From: Gordonia hankookensis
Lineage (GTDB): Bacteria > Actinomycetota > Actinomycetes > Mycobacteriales > Mycobacteriaceae
Assembly (NCBI RefSeq): GCF_014673215.1
Contig: NZ_JACWMS010000003.1
Coordinates: 1 to 64,000, forward strand
Reading direction: 5' to 3'
DNA: 64,000 nt
The notes beneath the pieces are model-generated. The model made no database searches and had not been told where the DNA came from. It was given only the letters and a program-made list of their open reading frames with translations. Below are positions 48,650 through 58,221 of this stretch, piece by piece (positions within the stretch are counted from its first letter, which is position 1; each line of letters begins with the position of its first letter). The position numbers and the translations under genes were made by a program.

Positions 48650-49477
48650 ATGAGCGATCGACGCGCCGAGGCGGACGCCACTGATCACCCGGCACCCGGC
48701 CCCACCGGCTCCCGGCGCACATTGCTCACCACCCTCGGGGTGGTGGCAGCGCTGCTGATCGGAATGGCGCTGGGTCTGCTGATCGCCGCAATGCTGCACA
48801 GCGATGATATGCAGGCAGAGGAGACGCCATCGGCGGACTCCGCGGCGGTCGGCTTCGCGCAGGACATGATCCGCCATCACGAGCAGGGCGTGGAGATGGC
48901 CACGACCGAACTCGAGAACGGCACCGATCCGCAAGTGCGCAGCATGGCGTTCGACATCCTCACCGCACAGAGCAACGAGATCGGGCAGATGCAGTCGTGG
49001 CTGACCCGCTGGGGCTACCCGCTCATCAACCCCCATCCCCCGATGACGTGGATGGGTCACGAGATGGCTGCCGGTACCCCGGCACCCTCGACCCCTACCG
49101 ACCACAACCATGGCGATCACGCCGGACACGACATGGGAACGATGCCGACTGCCGCGATGCCCCCCGGCGACATGCCGTCGGGATCGACGACGACCGGCAC
49201 CGACATCCCGCCGATGCCAGGTATGGCCACCACCGCCGAGATGGACCGGCTCCGGAGCCTGCGGGCCGCCGCCGCCGACGTGTACTTCCTGCAACTGATG
49301 CTGCGCCATCACGAGGGCGGCCTACCCATGATGGAGTACGCGGCAAATCCTGCAGAGGTCTCCGAGGACTATGTCCGCACCCTCGCGACGACGATGAAAC
49401 AGACCCAGGACAAGGACATCGCCGTCATCGAGCAGATGCTCGCCGAACGGGGCGCCGAGCCGCTACCGATGAACTGA
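48650..49477 (+). CDS. DUF305 exported Met/His-rich protein
   Basis: This 275-aa protein has an N-terminal membrane anchor (about 22-47, TLLTTLGVVAALLIGMALGL) and two DUF305 helix pairs, each with an HHE motif (FAQDMIRHHEQGVEMA and LQLMLRHHEGGLPMMEYA). They are split by a Met/His-rich segment (DHNHGDHAGHDMGTMP, then MPPGDMPSG). DUF305 proteins include copper-binding CopM, so extracytoplasmic copper handling is a reasonable guess. GAGGAG lies 6 nt before the ATG. It is co-transcribed with the DUF3105 gene. Confidence 0.87.
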   Translation: MSDRRAEADATDHPAPGPTGSRRTLLTTLGVVAALLIGMALGLLIAAMLHSDDMQAEETPSADSAAVGFAQDMIRHHEQGVEMATTELENGTDPQVRSMAFDILTAQSNEIGQMQSWLTRWGYPLINPHPPMTWMGHEMAAGTPAPSTPTDHNHGDHAGHDMGTMPTAAMPPGDMPSGSTTTGTDIPPMPGMATTAEMDRLRSLRAAAADVYFLQLMLRHHEGGLPMMEYAANPAEVSEDYVRTLATTMKQTQDKDIAVIEQMLAERGAEPLPMN

Positions 49478-49489
49478 TGGGCTCCGACG

Positions 49490-50146
49490 TCACGTGCGGG
49501 CCCACCGGGGCAGGCCCAACCCTGCGGACACCAGAAAGCAGATTGCACCGACGAAGGTTCCGCCACCGGCGAGATCGTCGCTGACGGTCTGCCCCGCAGA
49601 GGTCACGTAGGCGCCCACCGCCGATACCCCGAAGGCCATGCAGCCCAGCAGATTGATCTGCGTCGCCCACCAGTCGCGCCTGCGCGGCGCCCAGAACCTG
49701 ACGGCGTTGGTGAACACGATCACCGCGAGGACGCCACTCACCAGGAATGCGACCGACCCGGCGGCGTCCGGCGACCACACGCGACGACGCTCCTCGGTGA
49801 CCGTGTCGGCGTTCAGGGCCGCCGCGGTACTCACGTTGAACAGCAGCGTGCCGGCCAACTGTGTTGCGGCCGAAAGCCATTCGCCTCGGAACTGTTTTCC
49901 ACCGTCGGCGATCGGGGTGGTCGCCGCACCGCTGAGCACATACTGGATCGCTGCCGCACCGGTGAAGAACCACGCACCGACGAAGAAACTCAGATTCGCC
50001 GCGGACGCACCCGCCCACGCCATGAATCCGGGCGCGGACCCCACCGCGAAGAGCGTGGAGCCGAGCATGAATCCCCAACATTGTTTCTCGGCCGTCGCCG
50101 ACAGGAACCTGGTCGGGCCATTCGCCGCTGCGACATCACCGTTCAC
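49490..50146 (-). CDS. YrhK-like integral membrane protein
   Basis: This 218-aa protein has about six hydrophobic helices arranged as repeated two-helix units (FMLGSTLFAVGSAPGFMAWA, FFVGAWFFTGAAAIQYVL, FLVSGVLAVIVFTNAVRFW), a pattern like the YrhK domain. Function is unknown. The GTG at 50146 is taken as the start; upstream of it the frame is non-homologous and Arg/Cys-rich. The ribosome site is weak (AGGGG very close). It converges on the DUF305 gene with only 12 bp between stops. Confidence 0.7.
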   Translation of the reverse strand: MNGDVAAANGPTRFLSATAEKQCWGFMLGSTLFAVGSAPGFMAWAGASAANLSFFVGAWFFTGAAAIQYVLSGAATTPIADGGKQFRGEWLSAATQLAGTLLFNVSTAAALNADTVTEERRRVWSPDAAGSVAFLVSGVLAVIVFTNAVRFWAPRRRDWWATQINLLGCMAFGVSAVGAYVTSAGQTVSDDLAGGGTFVGAICFLVSAGLGLPRWART

Positions 50147-50328
50147 CCCTGCATTCTGATGGATTCGGAGAGCCGACGACGCATGTTGCGGCAGGATCGT
50201 GGATAGAGCCGCTTTCGGATGTCCGCAGCCGGTGCCACGACACCGTCGAGATCGATGCCGGGCGTCTGGCGCGGCTCGCGTGCGTCGTGGCCACCGGGAT
50301 GTATCGATCTCTCTCACACAGAGGAGGA

Positions 50329-50509
50329 GCACACCGGCCGGAGGCCGGCAAGGATGTCACGGTGCGCTCACGTGAATCTCTTTCAAACCACACAGTGGGC
50401 GCACACCGGCCGGAGGCCGGCAAGGATGTCACGGTGCGCTCGCGTGAATCTCTTTCAAACCACACAGTGGGCGCACACCGGCCGGAGGCCGGCAAGGATG
50501 TCATGGTGC
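50329..50509 (-). repeat. 72-bp tandem repeats downstream of tRNA-Arg
   Basis: Two full 72-bp copies (50329-50400 and 50401-50472, one mismatch) and a partial third copy (from 50473) run into the 3' end of tRNA-Arg. Each copy holds a CCGGCC/GGCCGG hairpin with a 3-nt loop. On the minus strand each full unit ends in GCACCGTGACATCC, nearly the same as the tRNA end and its flank, GCACCATGACATCC. So the unit appears to have been duplicated from the tRNA 3' flank. The hairpins may serve as serial terminators of the tRNA transcript. Confidence 0.85.
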
Positions 50510-50579
50510 CCCCGGCAGGATTCGAACCTGCGGCCTTCTGCTCCGGAGGCAGACGCTCTATCCCCTGAGCTACGGGGGC
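50504..50579 (-). tRNA. tRNA-Arg(CCG)
   Basis: This 76-nt tRNA includes an encoded CCA. The acceptor stem is GCCCCCG/CGGGGGC. The anticodon stem TCTGC/GCAGA holds loop CTCCGGA with anticodon CCG, reading CGG. The T arm is GCAGGTTCGAATCCTGC. All four arms pair well. It lies between the YrhK-like gene and sbcC and is transcribed leftwards into the 72-bp repeats. Confidence 0.95.
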
Positions 50580-50634
50580 TCAACGGGCGATGGCTAGCGT
50601 AACGCACGTGCGCCACCCGAACCCAATCGGGTCG

Positions 50635-53604
50635 TCACGACACACCGAGCGCTCCCGACATGCGGATGTGCGAACCACTCTCCCCACGCACGACGTGTAG
50701 TTGGGCCGGAATCCGTGCCCGCAACTCGTCGACGTGGCTCACCACACCGACGACACGTCCGCCCGAGCGGAGGTCGTCGAGGACGCCCATCACCAGGTCG
50801 AGTGCTTCGGGATCGAGGGCGCCGAACCCCTCGTCGATGAAGATCGTGTCGAGCACGTGCCCGCCGGATTCTGCGGCCACCACGTCGGCGAGACCGAGGG
50901 CGAGCGCCAGTGACGCGAAAAAGGTCTCGCCGCCGGACAAGGTGGTGGTCGCCCTGATCGCGCCGGTGTACTCGTCGCGGACCTCGATGCCGAGCCCACC
51001 GCGGCGTCCGCGCGGCCCGACAGCATCGGTATGCACGAATTCATAACGGCCCGAAGACATCTGGTGCAGTCGAGCGGACGCCGCCACCAGCACCTCCGTC
51101 AGCCGCGCGGCCAGGACGTAGGACCGCAACGACATCCGTCGTGAGTTCTGTCCGCGTCCACTCACCAGCTCGGCGAGGCCTTGGAGCTCATCGTGGCGTG
51201 CCCGCATCGGAGCGAGCACGTCGGCAGCTGCCCAGAACTGGCTGACGTAATCGTCCAGATCCCGCAGTCGCCGAACCGCCACTGCGCGACGACTCGTGGC
51301 CTGGTCGCGCATCTGCCGGGCGGACGTCAGGCTCGCGACGAGGGCATCGGCGTCGACCGGCTCGGCGGCCATCGCAGCAGACACCTCAGGGTCGGCGAGG
51401 GTCGATTCGGCTGCCGCCCGCAAACGAGACGCCCGCAACACCATCGTCTCCCACTCCGACAGCCGGGCCTCCGACGTCAGCGCCGCGGTGGCCTCCGACG
51501 GGTCCGCGAAGCCTGCGGCGGCACACTTCTCGGCGAGCCGATCGACCGCATCTGCACGTCGCTGCCGGACCCCGACCAGTTCGTTGCGTGCATCGCGCAG
51601 GCGCGCCGCACGACGACACAGTTCCGCCAGTTCGGCACGTCGCTCGGCCACACCGGTACGCCCGCCGGTGGCCTCGGCGACGTCGGCGTCGAGGGCCTCG
51701 AGCGTGTCGCGCAGCGCGGTCAGGCGTTCGCGCCGCCCGGCCTGCGCGGTGTCGGCATCGCCGCGTTCGACACGTACCGACTCGATGTCGGCCTCGATGG
51801 CCTTCAGTGCGGTCTCCAACGAGGAGGAGCGTTCCGCAGCGCGCTCCGCGTCGCCGAGGTCGGCGGTGTTCTGCGCGCGGTCGGCGTCGATCTGCTCCCG
51901 GGTGACCCCGGCGATGGTGGTGTCGAGGTGGGTTCGCCGTTCGACGAGTGCGGCACGAGCCGACTCCGCCGCCGATCGTCTGTCCGCGGCGCGTTGCGCG
52001 GCCTCGACGGCTGCGGCTTCCTGCGCTTCGCCGATCGACGTCGCCGAATCGCTCACGGCGGGCAGCGGATGCTCGACCGATCCGCAGACCGCACACGGCG
52101 ATCCGTCCGTGAGCTGGCCGGCGAGCTCGGCCGCCATCCCGGTCAGCCTCCGCTCCCGGACATCGAGGAGACTCTCGCGCGCACTCGTGTGTTGTTCACG
52201 CGCATCGAGGAACTGCTGTTCGGCGCGGACGATCTCGGGCTCGAGCGCCTCGCGATCGGCAACGGCGCGGGCGATGGCACCCAATCGGTCTCGTTCGGCC
52301 TGCAGGCGCGGCAACTGGGCTCGTGCCGCGACCGCATGCGCCAGTTCGGCGGCCGCCTTCTCTCGCCGCTGCGGCGCGTGGCGGAGAAATGAACCCATCT
52401 CGCCGAGTCGCTGCTCGGTCGCGTCCATCTCGTCCCGGATACGGTCGATATCGGCAACCAGCTCCGGGCGCCGGTCGACGCGGGCGGCCAACGGTTCCCA
52501 TCGCCCGGACTCGGCGGTCCAGCGCTCGATCGCGGCATCGAGGGCACCGTCGGTGCTGGTCCGACACAGCGGAGCGCCCTCATCGAGCGCGGCCAGTTCG
52601 GCATCCAGGCGGGCGCACTCCGATTCGGCGGTGGCCAACGCTGCTGCGGCGCGGTCCCGGTCCTCGACCACCGACGCGATGGGCGCGGCTCGACGCCCGG
52701 CCTCGAGGGCGGCGGTGATCGTCGCCAGTTCCGCTCCCCCCTCTGCCAGCTGTGCCAATCGCTGAGCGGCCTCGTCTCCCCGCCGTCGACAATCCGCCAG
52801 CCGCGCACCGTGATCGCGAGCGGCCTGCGCACGATCGAGCGCAGCCTGCGCCCCGGTCAGCGCGTCTTCGCACTCGACCGCATCCGTACGCGCCGCCTCC
52901 AGGCAGTTCTGTGCCCACTCCATGTCGGGATCGGCGACCTCGGTGCCGCCGAGAGCGACGATCTGCCCGGCGATACGATCGGCCGCCGACGTCCGCTCCG
53001 CCAGCGCACTCGCACTCTCCCGCGCCCGTTCGCGCAGCCAGTCTTCGAGGTCGCCGAATCGTTCGGTGTCGAACAGCCTCTCCAACAGACCTTCTCGGTC
53101 CTCGGAGGTCGCTCGCAGAAATCGTGCGAATTCGCCCTGCGGCAGCAGCACCACCTGAAAGAACTGGTCGGCGCTCATCCCCAGCAGGCGGCTGACCACC
53201 TCGCCGATCTCCGGCAGTCGGGTCAGGTCCGGACCCGAACCGTCCAGCCACACGAGCGTGCCCCGCGCATTGACCTTGGTGGTGCCGGTACCGCGCTTCT
53301 TGGGCCGGAGGTGATCGGGCGACCGGGTGATGCGCAGTCGACGTCCACCGATCGTCGCCTCGAGCTCGACCTCAGGTACCTGATCGGCCGACGAATGGTC
53401 GGAGTGCAAGCGGCGGTTGGTGTCCCGGGCGCCGGGCACCCTGCCGAAGAGCGCGAAGGCGACGCCGTCGAGCACCGTGGTCTTCCCCGCACCGGTCTGC
53501 CCGTGCAACAGGAACAGTCCGTCACCGGCGAGTGATTCGAAATCGACCACGACCTCGTCGGCGAACGGCCCGAACGCCCGCATCCGCAAGTGGTGCAACC
53601 TCAT
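50635..53604 (-). CDS. sbcC: Exonuclease subunit SbcC (SMC-like ATPase)
   Basis: This 989-aa protein has the Rad50/SbcC layout. The N-terminal Walker A is GQTGAGKTTVLDG. Long coiled coils flank a zinc hook CAVC (Cys504 and Cys507). The C-terminal signature is TLSGGETFFASLALALGLA and Walker B is LDTIFIDEGFGALD. With SbcD it trims and opens hairpin and protein-blocked DNA ends. Its start overlaps the sbcD stop by 4 bp, so the subunits are made together. Confidence 0.94.
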   Translation of the reverse strand: MRLHHLRMRAFGPFADEVVVDFESLAGDGLFLLHGQTGAGKTTVLDGVAFALFGRVPGARDTNRRLHSDHSSADQVPEVELEATIGGRRLRITRSPDHLRPKKRGTGTTKVNARGTLVWLDGSGPDLTRLPEIGEVVSRLLGMSADQFFQVVLLPQGEFARFLRATSEDREGLLERLFDTERFGDLEDWLRERARESASALAERTSAADRIAGQIVALGGTEVADPDMEWAQNCLEAARTDAVECEDALTGAQAALDRAQAARDHGARLADCRRRGDEAAQRLAQLAEGGAELATITAALEAGRRAAPIASVVEDRDRAAAALATAESECARLDAELAALDEGAPLCRTSTDGALDAAIERWTAESGRWEPLAARVDRRPELVADIDRIRDEMDATEQRLGEMGSFLRHAPQRREKAAAELAHAVAARAQLPRLQAERDRLGAIARAVADREALEPEIVRAEQQFLDAREQHTSARESLLDVRERRLTGMAAELAGQLTDGSPCAVCGSVEHPLPAVSDSATSIGEAQEAAAVEAAQRAADRRSAAESARAALVERRTHLDTTIAGVTREQIDADRAQNTADLGDAERAAERSSSLETALKAIEADIESVRVERGDADTAQAGRRERLTALRDTLEALDADVAEATGGRTGVAERRAELAELCRRAARLRDARNELVGVRQRRADAVDRLAEKCAAAGFADPSEATAALTSEARLSEWETMVLRASRLRAAAESTLADPEVSAAMAAEPVDADALVASLTSARQMRDQATSRRAVAVRRLRDLDDYVSQFWAAADVLAPMRARHDELQGLAELVSGRGQNSRRMSLRSYVLAARLTEVLVAASARLHQMSSGRYEFVHTDAVGPRGRRGGLGIEVRDEYTGAIRATTTLSGGETFFASLALALGLADVVAAESGGHVLDTIFIDEGFGALDPEALDLVMGVLDDLRSGGRVVGVVSHVDELRARIPAQLHVVRGESGSHIRMSGALGVS

Positions 53605-54800
53605 GCCGACTCCGCCACATCCGGCTCGATCTCGAAGAGGGTCAGCTCCCCGCCTGATCCGCCATCGGATTCGGGCTCGCCGACGACCGCGCGGACCGCC
53701 CTGTCGACGAGTGCGCGTTCCCGCGCGGTGGGGGCGTCACGCACATCGGTGACGAAGGCGGCGATGATCTCGGCATCGGTGCGGCCGTGCACCCGCGCCC
53801 GATAGTCCAGTCCACCGCCGAGGTGAGGCCGATCCCATCGCACGTGCACGGCATGCGGAAAACGTTCCCGCAGTCGGCGCATCGCGTCCACCGGGCGGAC
53901 CGGATCGGTCAGGACGGCTTCGACGTAGTGGTCTTCCACCTGGCTGAGCGACTCGTCGGTGAGGAGCTCGTCGAGTGTGCCCGCCAAGGAACTCAGCCCG
54001 CGGACCATCGGGAGTTCCCGGGCGCGCACATCGGCGACTCCATCCGCGTCGAGGTCGACGACCCACACCGACTTGTGGTCGGACCGCTCGCCGAACGAGT
54101 ACGGCAACAATGACCCGCTGTACCGGACCGCCTCGCCGAGTTGCTGCGGTGAGTGCAGGTGCCCGAGGGCCACATAGTCGATCCCGGAGAAGGTCTCGGC
54201 ACCAACGGTTTCCACACCACCGACACTGATGGATCGTTCGGATCCGGAGGCCAGGGCGCCGACCACGAAGGCGTGTGCGGCCACCACCGACCGTGTGGAC
54301 CGGGTGGTCAGATCTGCGCGCACCCGGTCCATCGCCGCCCTGAGCACCTCGGTATGGGTGCGGGCGTCGTCGACACCGAGGTGTCGACGTGCGGTTTCCG
54401 GTTCGAGATATGGGATGCCGTAGATCGCCACCTCACCGAACTCGTCGCCCAGGACGACCGGTTCGTCGATCTCCTCGATCGAGGTCCGCAGGTGCAGCCC
54501 ACCCGCCGAGGCGAAACCGGACCCGGATCCGAGACGGGTCGGCGAGTCGTGATTACCCGATGTGATGACGATCTGGGCACCCGCGGCCGCGATCTCGGCG
54601 AGCCCGCGGTCGTACACCCGCACCGCGTCCGCCGACGGCACGGACCGGTCGTACACGTCTCCGGCGACGACCACGACATCGGCCGATTCCTCGGCCACGA
54701 CCGCGGCGAGGTGCGACAGCGCAGCCATCTGGTCGTCGAGCAGCTCGACGCCGTGGAAGGTCCGACCCAGGTGCCAGTCGGAGGTGTGGATGATGCGCAT
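53601..54800 (-). CDS. sbcD: Exonuclease subunit SbcD (Mre11-like nuclease)
   Basis: This 399-aa metallophosphoesterase nuclease has all five motifs: HTSDWHLGR, AGDVYDRS, SGNHDSPTRL, AAHAFV and ALGHLHSPQQ. It binds two Mn2+ and cuts DNA ends in complex with SbcC. The C-terminal part (about 270-399) is the capping/SbcC-binding region and is variable. It is the first gene of sbcDC, 113 bp from the convergent-side end of the MFS gene. I see no motif in that gap. Confidence 0.94.
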   Translation of the reverse strand: MRIIHTSDWHLGRTFHGVELLDDQMAALSHLAAVVAEESADVVVVAGDVYDRSVPSADAVRVYDRGLAEIAAAGAQIVITSGNHDSPTRLGSGSGFASAGGLHLRTSIEEIDEPVVLGDEFGEVAIYGIPYLEPETARRHLGVDDARTHTEVLRAAMDRVRADLTTRSTRSVVAAHAFVVGALASGSERSISVGGVETVGAETFSGIDYVALGHLHSPQQLGEAVRYSGSLLPYSFGERSDHKSVWVVDLDADGVADVRARELPMVRGLSSLAGTLDELLTDESLSQVEDHYVEAVLTDPVRPVDAMRRLRERFPHAVHVRWDRPHLGGGLDYRARVHGRTDAEIIAAFVTDVRDAPTARERALVDRAVRAVVGEPESDGGSGGELTLFEIEPDVAESA

Positions 54801-54913
54801 GCGCCCACCCTACGAGCCACTCCCGACAGACTGTGGGAGGCAAAGCGGCACCCGTCGGCACCGACCACGCCACTCGGGGCGAGATCGATGCCGACGGTGA
54901 CCGAAGCGCGGGG

Positions 54914-56434
54914 TCAGGTGGTCGGCACTCCCGTCGCCGCACCCTCGCCCGCCTGTTCCGGCGCCACCGGGGGCACGCCGGGCGGGGTCTGATGCTTCGG
55001 CTTCATGAAGAAGAGCGCGGCGACGACGCCGAACAGGAGCACCACGGCCGGCAGGTAGAGCGACTGGCCCATCGCGGTGGCGAATCCGTCGCGCACCATT
55101 TCCGGCAGTTGTCCGCCCGCACTGTGGTGCTCGGTGTCGACGCCCGGCAGCTGCGCGGCGAGCCGGGTCTGCATCAGTGCGCCCACGGCGGCGCTGCCCA
55201 GCACCGACCCGATCATCCGCGTGGTGTTGTAGACACCGGCACCGGCACCGGCCTGATGCCACGGGAGGTTGCGGGTCGCGGTGGCGGCCAACGGCGCCCA
55301 GATGCCCGCCGATGCGATACCCATCAGGCACATCGGGATGATCAACTGCCACACCGGGGTCGCCGGCCGGGCGATCATGCCGAGCCAACCGACGGCAATT
55401 GCGTTCAGCAGCAACGAGGTCGCGATGATCGTGCGGGGATGGACCCGGTCGAGCACACGGCCGACGATCGGCGCCAGGGCGCCGGTGAGCAGTGCCATCG
55501 GGACCATCATCACCGCCGAGCGGGTCGGTGACATCCCGCCAACCAGCTGCAGGAAGAACATCGTCGGGATCATCAGTCCGGAGATCGCGAAGCCCATCGA
55601 TGCGATACCGATGTTGGCCAGGGAGAAGTTGCGGTCCCGGAACAACGAGAGCGGCACCAGCGGTTCGCCCTTCATCCGCGACTGCCAGTAGACGAAGAGC
55701 GCCATCACCAGCAGACCACCGACGATGAGCGTCCAGATCCACCCGTTCCAGTTGTACTTCTCGCCGTCCTGGATGCCGAACACCAACGCCGACAGACCGA
55801 TTGCCGACAACGCGACGCCGATCCAGTCGAACTGGTGGTCGTGGGTCTCGACATCGGGGACGAGCACATACGCCAGCACCAGGCCGACGATGCCGACCGG
55901 GATGTTGACGAAGAAGATCCACTCCCAGCCGAGGCTGTCGGTGAGGACTCCGCCCAGCAATGGGCCGACGAGCGTGGCCACGCCTGCCACGGTGCCCCAG
56001 ACACCCATTGCCGCGCCGCGCTTCTCGGGCGGGAAGATGCGGGTGATCAGCGCCATCGTCTGCGGCGTGATCAGCGCCGCGCCGACACCCTGCAGGGCGC
56101 GGGCGGCGATCAGTTCGCCGATCGACCCGGACAGTCCGCACCACACGCTCGCGATGGTGAAGACCAGCAGACCGAGCTGGTAGACGCGCTTGGGGCCGAA
56201 TTTGTCGCCGAGGCGTCCGGTGATCAGCAGGGGCACGGCGTAGGTCAGCAGGTAGGCGCTCGTCACCCAGACGATGCCGTTCACATCGGTGTCCAGCGCG
56301 GTCTGGATCTGCGGCTGGGCCACCGCCACGATGGTCATGTCGACCAGGATCATGAAGAAGCCGACGCACAGCGCCAGCATCGCGGCCCAGGGTCGCGATG
56401 TCACCTGCGCGGCGGGGGTCGGGGTGGAGGTCAT
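54914..56434 (-). CDS. MFS drug transporter, DHA2 (EmrB/QacA) family
   Basis: This 506-aa proton-driven exporter has 14 predicted membrane helices. Motif A is GRLGDKFGPKRVYQLG, the N-terminal helix 1 signature is FFMILVDMTIVAVAQP, and motif C is GVATLVGPLLGGVLTD. Substrates are likely cationic or aromatic toxicants, but cannot be read from sequence. The ATG at 56434 overlaps the padR stop by 4 bp, so it is co-translated with its presumed regulator. Across the divergent promoter lies a quinone-reductase-type enzyme. Confidence 0.9.
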   Translation of the reverse strand: MTSTPTPAAQVTSRPWAAMLALCVGFFMILVDMTIVAVAQPQIQTALDTDVNGIVWVTSAYLLTYAVPLLITGRLGDKFGPKRVYQLGLLVFTIASVWCGLSGSIGELIAARALQGVGAALITPQTMALITRIFPPEKRGAAMGVWGTVAGVATLVGPLLGGVLTDSLGWEWIFFVNIPVGIVGLVLAYVLVPDVETHDHQFDWIGVALSAIGLSALVFGIQDGEKYNWNGWIWTLIVGGLLVMALFVYWQSRMKGEPLVPLSLFRDRNFSLANIGIASMGFAISGLMIPTMFFLQLVGGMSPTRSAVMMVPMALLTGALAPIVGRVLDRVHPRTIIATSLLLNAIAVGWLGMIARPATPVWQLIIPMCLMGIASAGIWAPLAATATRNLPWHQAGAGAGVYNTTRMIGSVLGSAAVGALMQTRLAAQLPGVDTEHHSAGGQLPEMVRDGFATAMGQSLYLPAVVLLFGVVAALFFMKPKHQTPPGVPPVAPEQAGEGAATGVPTT

Positions 56435-57075
56435 TCGTCTGTCGCTTTCTGATGGAGGGCGCCCGCGATGACCGAGCTGCCCTGATAGGGGGAACCCGGG
56501 TCGTCGAGCCATTCGATGGTGGAGTTCTCGAGTCGGTCGACGAGGTCCTCGACCCAGTCGATCTGAGTGCGCAGGGTCGCGATACGGCAGCCGATGTCGA
56601 GGTAGAACATCTCGGGTGTCCCCCGGTCCCGGACGGCGGCGACACCGCCGTCGAGCTCGGTCAGCTCCGCGCGCATCGCCCCGAGCCGCGTGGTGAGGAG
56701 TTCGACCACCCGCGCCCGGGGCAGCCCGTGCGCCTCGGAGAGTGCGAGATAGAGCTCGGGGTATTCGACGGGATGGCGGGAGACGATCTCTTCGAGGCTC
56801 TCGAACAACGTACGGCGACCGAGCTCGGTGATCGCATAGACGGTGCGTTCGGGACGGTTCCCCTCACGCTGGATGTCGTGGACCTCGATGAGTTCCTGGG
56901 AGACCAACCGGTCGACCGTGTGATACATCGTGCCCGGCCGGAACTTCGCCAGACGATCCTCTCGTCGTTCGACCGTCGTCTGGAACATCTCATACGGATG
57001 CATCGGCCGTTCCGCGACAAGACCCAGTACCAGTACCGCCAGTGGCGGCAGCGGACCGCATGCCTTGGCTCCCAC
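56431..57075 (-). CDS. PadR-family transcriptional regulator
   Basis: This 214-aa protein has the PadR winged helix (about 10-95: ERPMHPYEMFQT, GTMYHTVDRLVSQELIEVH, ERTVYAITELGRRTL) and a C-terminal helical dimerisation domain of the Vir_act_alpha_C type. Such proteins repress efflux pumps or detoxifying enzymes and release DNA upon binding phenolics or drugs. The GTG at 57075 (MGAKACGPLPPLAVLVLGL) matches the family N-terminus and has GGGAGG 4 nt upstream. A perfect 18-bp palindrome lies 28 bp upstream of the start, the likely operator. Confidence 0.9.
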   Translation of the reverse strand: MGAKACGPLPPLAVLVLGLVAERPMHPYEMFQTTVERREDRLAKFRPGTMYHTVDRLVSQELIEVHDIQREGNRPERTVYAITELGRRTLFESLEEIVSRHPVEYPELYLALSEAHGLPRARVVELLTTRLGAMRAELTELDGGVAAVRDRGTPEMFYLDIGCRIATLRTQIDWVEDLVDRLENSTIEWLDDPGSPYQGSSVIAGALHQKATDE

Positions 57076-57102
57076 GACACCTCCCGAATTGATCCGGTGC
57101 AA

Positions 57103-57120
57103 ATATTCCACGTGGAATAT
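57103..57120. promoter_or_regulatory. 18-bp perfect palindrome, likely PadR operator
   Basis: ATATTCCACGTGGAATAT is a perfect inverted repeat in the 99-bp space between divergent padR and the hydroquinone-reductase gene. It is AT-rich against a GC-rich background. PadR dimers bind ATGT/ACAT-type dyads of this length. It is placed to control both directions. Confidence 0.7.
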
Positions 57121-57174
57121 ACCGGTTCGAGGATCACATGCCAACCGTCGGTGTCGATCACTACTGTGGTCACC

Positions 57175-58221
57175 ATGAGCACCGACAGCGTTGGCGAGCA
57201 GGAGCAGGGCGTCTACGTGACCACCGGCCAGGAGTTCGTCCGCGACACCCAGTACATCGAGACAAGGATCACCCGGGACGGCCGGGACGGTTATCCCGTC
57301 GAGCCCGGGCGTTATCGACTCGTGGCGGCCCGCGCGTGCCCCTGGGCGAACCGGACACTCATCGTCCGACGCCTCCTCGGTCTGGAGGACGCGATCTCGC
57401 TGGGACTCTGCGGTCCCACTCACGACGCCGACTCGTGGACCTTCGATCTCGATCCCGGTGGGGTTGACCCGGTGCTCGGCATCCCACGACTCAAGGACGC
57501 CTACGAGAAGAGGTTTCCCGGTTATCCCAAGGGCATCACCGTGCCCGCGGTCGTCGACACCCACAGCGGCGCGGTGGTCACCAACGACTTCCCCCAGATC
57601 ACCATCGATTTCGAGCTCGAATGGACCGAGCACCATCGCGCGGGCGCCCCGGAGCTGTACCCCGAGCACCTGCGCGACGAGATCGACGAGGTGAACCGCG
57701 GCGTCTACACCGAGGTCAACAACGGGGTGTACCGATGCGGGTTCGCCGGCAACCAGGACGCCTACGACAAGGCCTACGACCGCTTGTTCACCAAGCTCGA
57801 CGAACTGTCGGACCGCCTGCGCACCCGGCGATATCTGGTGGGCGACACCATCACCGAGGCCGATGTCCGCCTGTTCACCACCCTGGCCCGATTCGATCCC
57901 GTCTATCACGGCCATTTCAAGTGCAACCGGAGCAAGCTGTCCGAGATGCCGGTGCTCTGGGCCTACGCCAGGGATCTGTTCCAGACGCCCGGCTTCGGTG
58001 ACACCACCGACTTCGCACAGATCAAGCGTCACTACTACGTGGTGCACCGCGACATCAACCCGACGGGCGTCGTCCCTGACGGGCCGGATCTGACCAACTG
58101 GCTCACCCCGCATCATCGGGACGAGCTCGGTGGCCGCCCCTTCGGCGACGGCACGCCACCCGGTCCGCCGAGACCCACCGAGGTCGTCCCATCGGAAGGT
58201 CGGGTACCCACACATGGCTGA
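57175..58221 (+). CDS. Glutathionyl-hydroquinone reductase-type (Xi/omega) S-transferase
   Basis: This 348-aa protein belongs to the YqjG/ECM4 family. Catalytic Cys55 is in the motif ACPWANRTLIVRRLLGL. The C-terminal helical domain has YLVGDTITEADVRLFTTLARFD and VYHGHFKCNRSKL. These enzymes remove a thiol adduct from conjugated hydroquinones and return free hydroquinone. Actinobacteria lack glutathione, so mycothiol is the probable partner; that is inference. It is divergent from padR across a perfect palindrome. The ATG at 57175 fits the family start. It overlaps the next gene by 8 bp. Confidence 0.9.
   Translation: MSTDSVGEQEQGVYVTTGQEFVRDTQYIETRITRDGRDGYPVEPGRYRLVAARACPWANRTLIVRRLLGLEDAISLGLCGPTHDADSWTFDLDPGGVDPVLGIPRLKDAYEKRFPGYPKGITVPAVVDTHSGAVVTNDFPQITIDFELEWTEHHRAGAPELYPEHLRDEIDEVNRGVYTEVNNGVYRCGFAGNQDAYDKAYDRLFTKLDELSDRLRTRRYLVGDTITEADVRLFTTLARFDPVYHGHFKCNRSKLSEMPVLWAYARDLFQTPGFGDTTDFAQIKRHYYVVHRDINPTGVVPDGPDLTNWLTPHHRDELGGRPFGDGTPPGPPRPTEVVPSEGRVPTHG

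Noticed and set aside
50329..50509. CRISPR-like array
   Set aside because: The 72-bp units are directly adjoining tandem copies with no spacers between them and no cas genes nearby.
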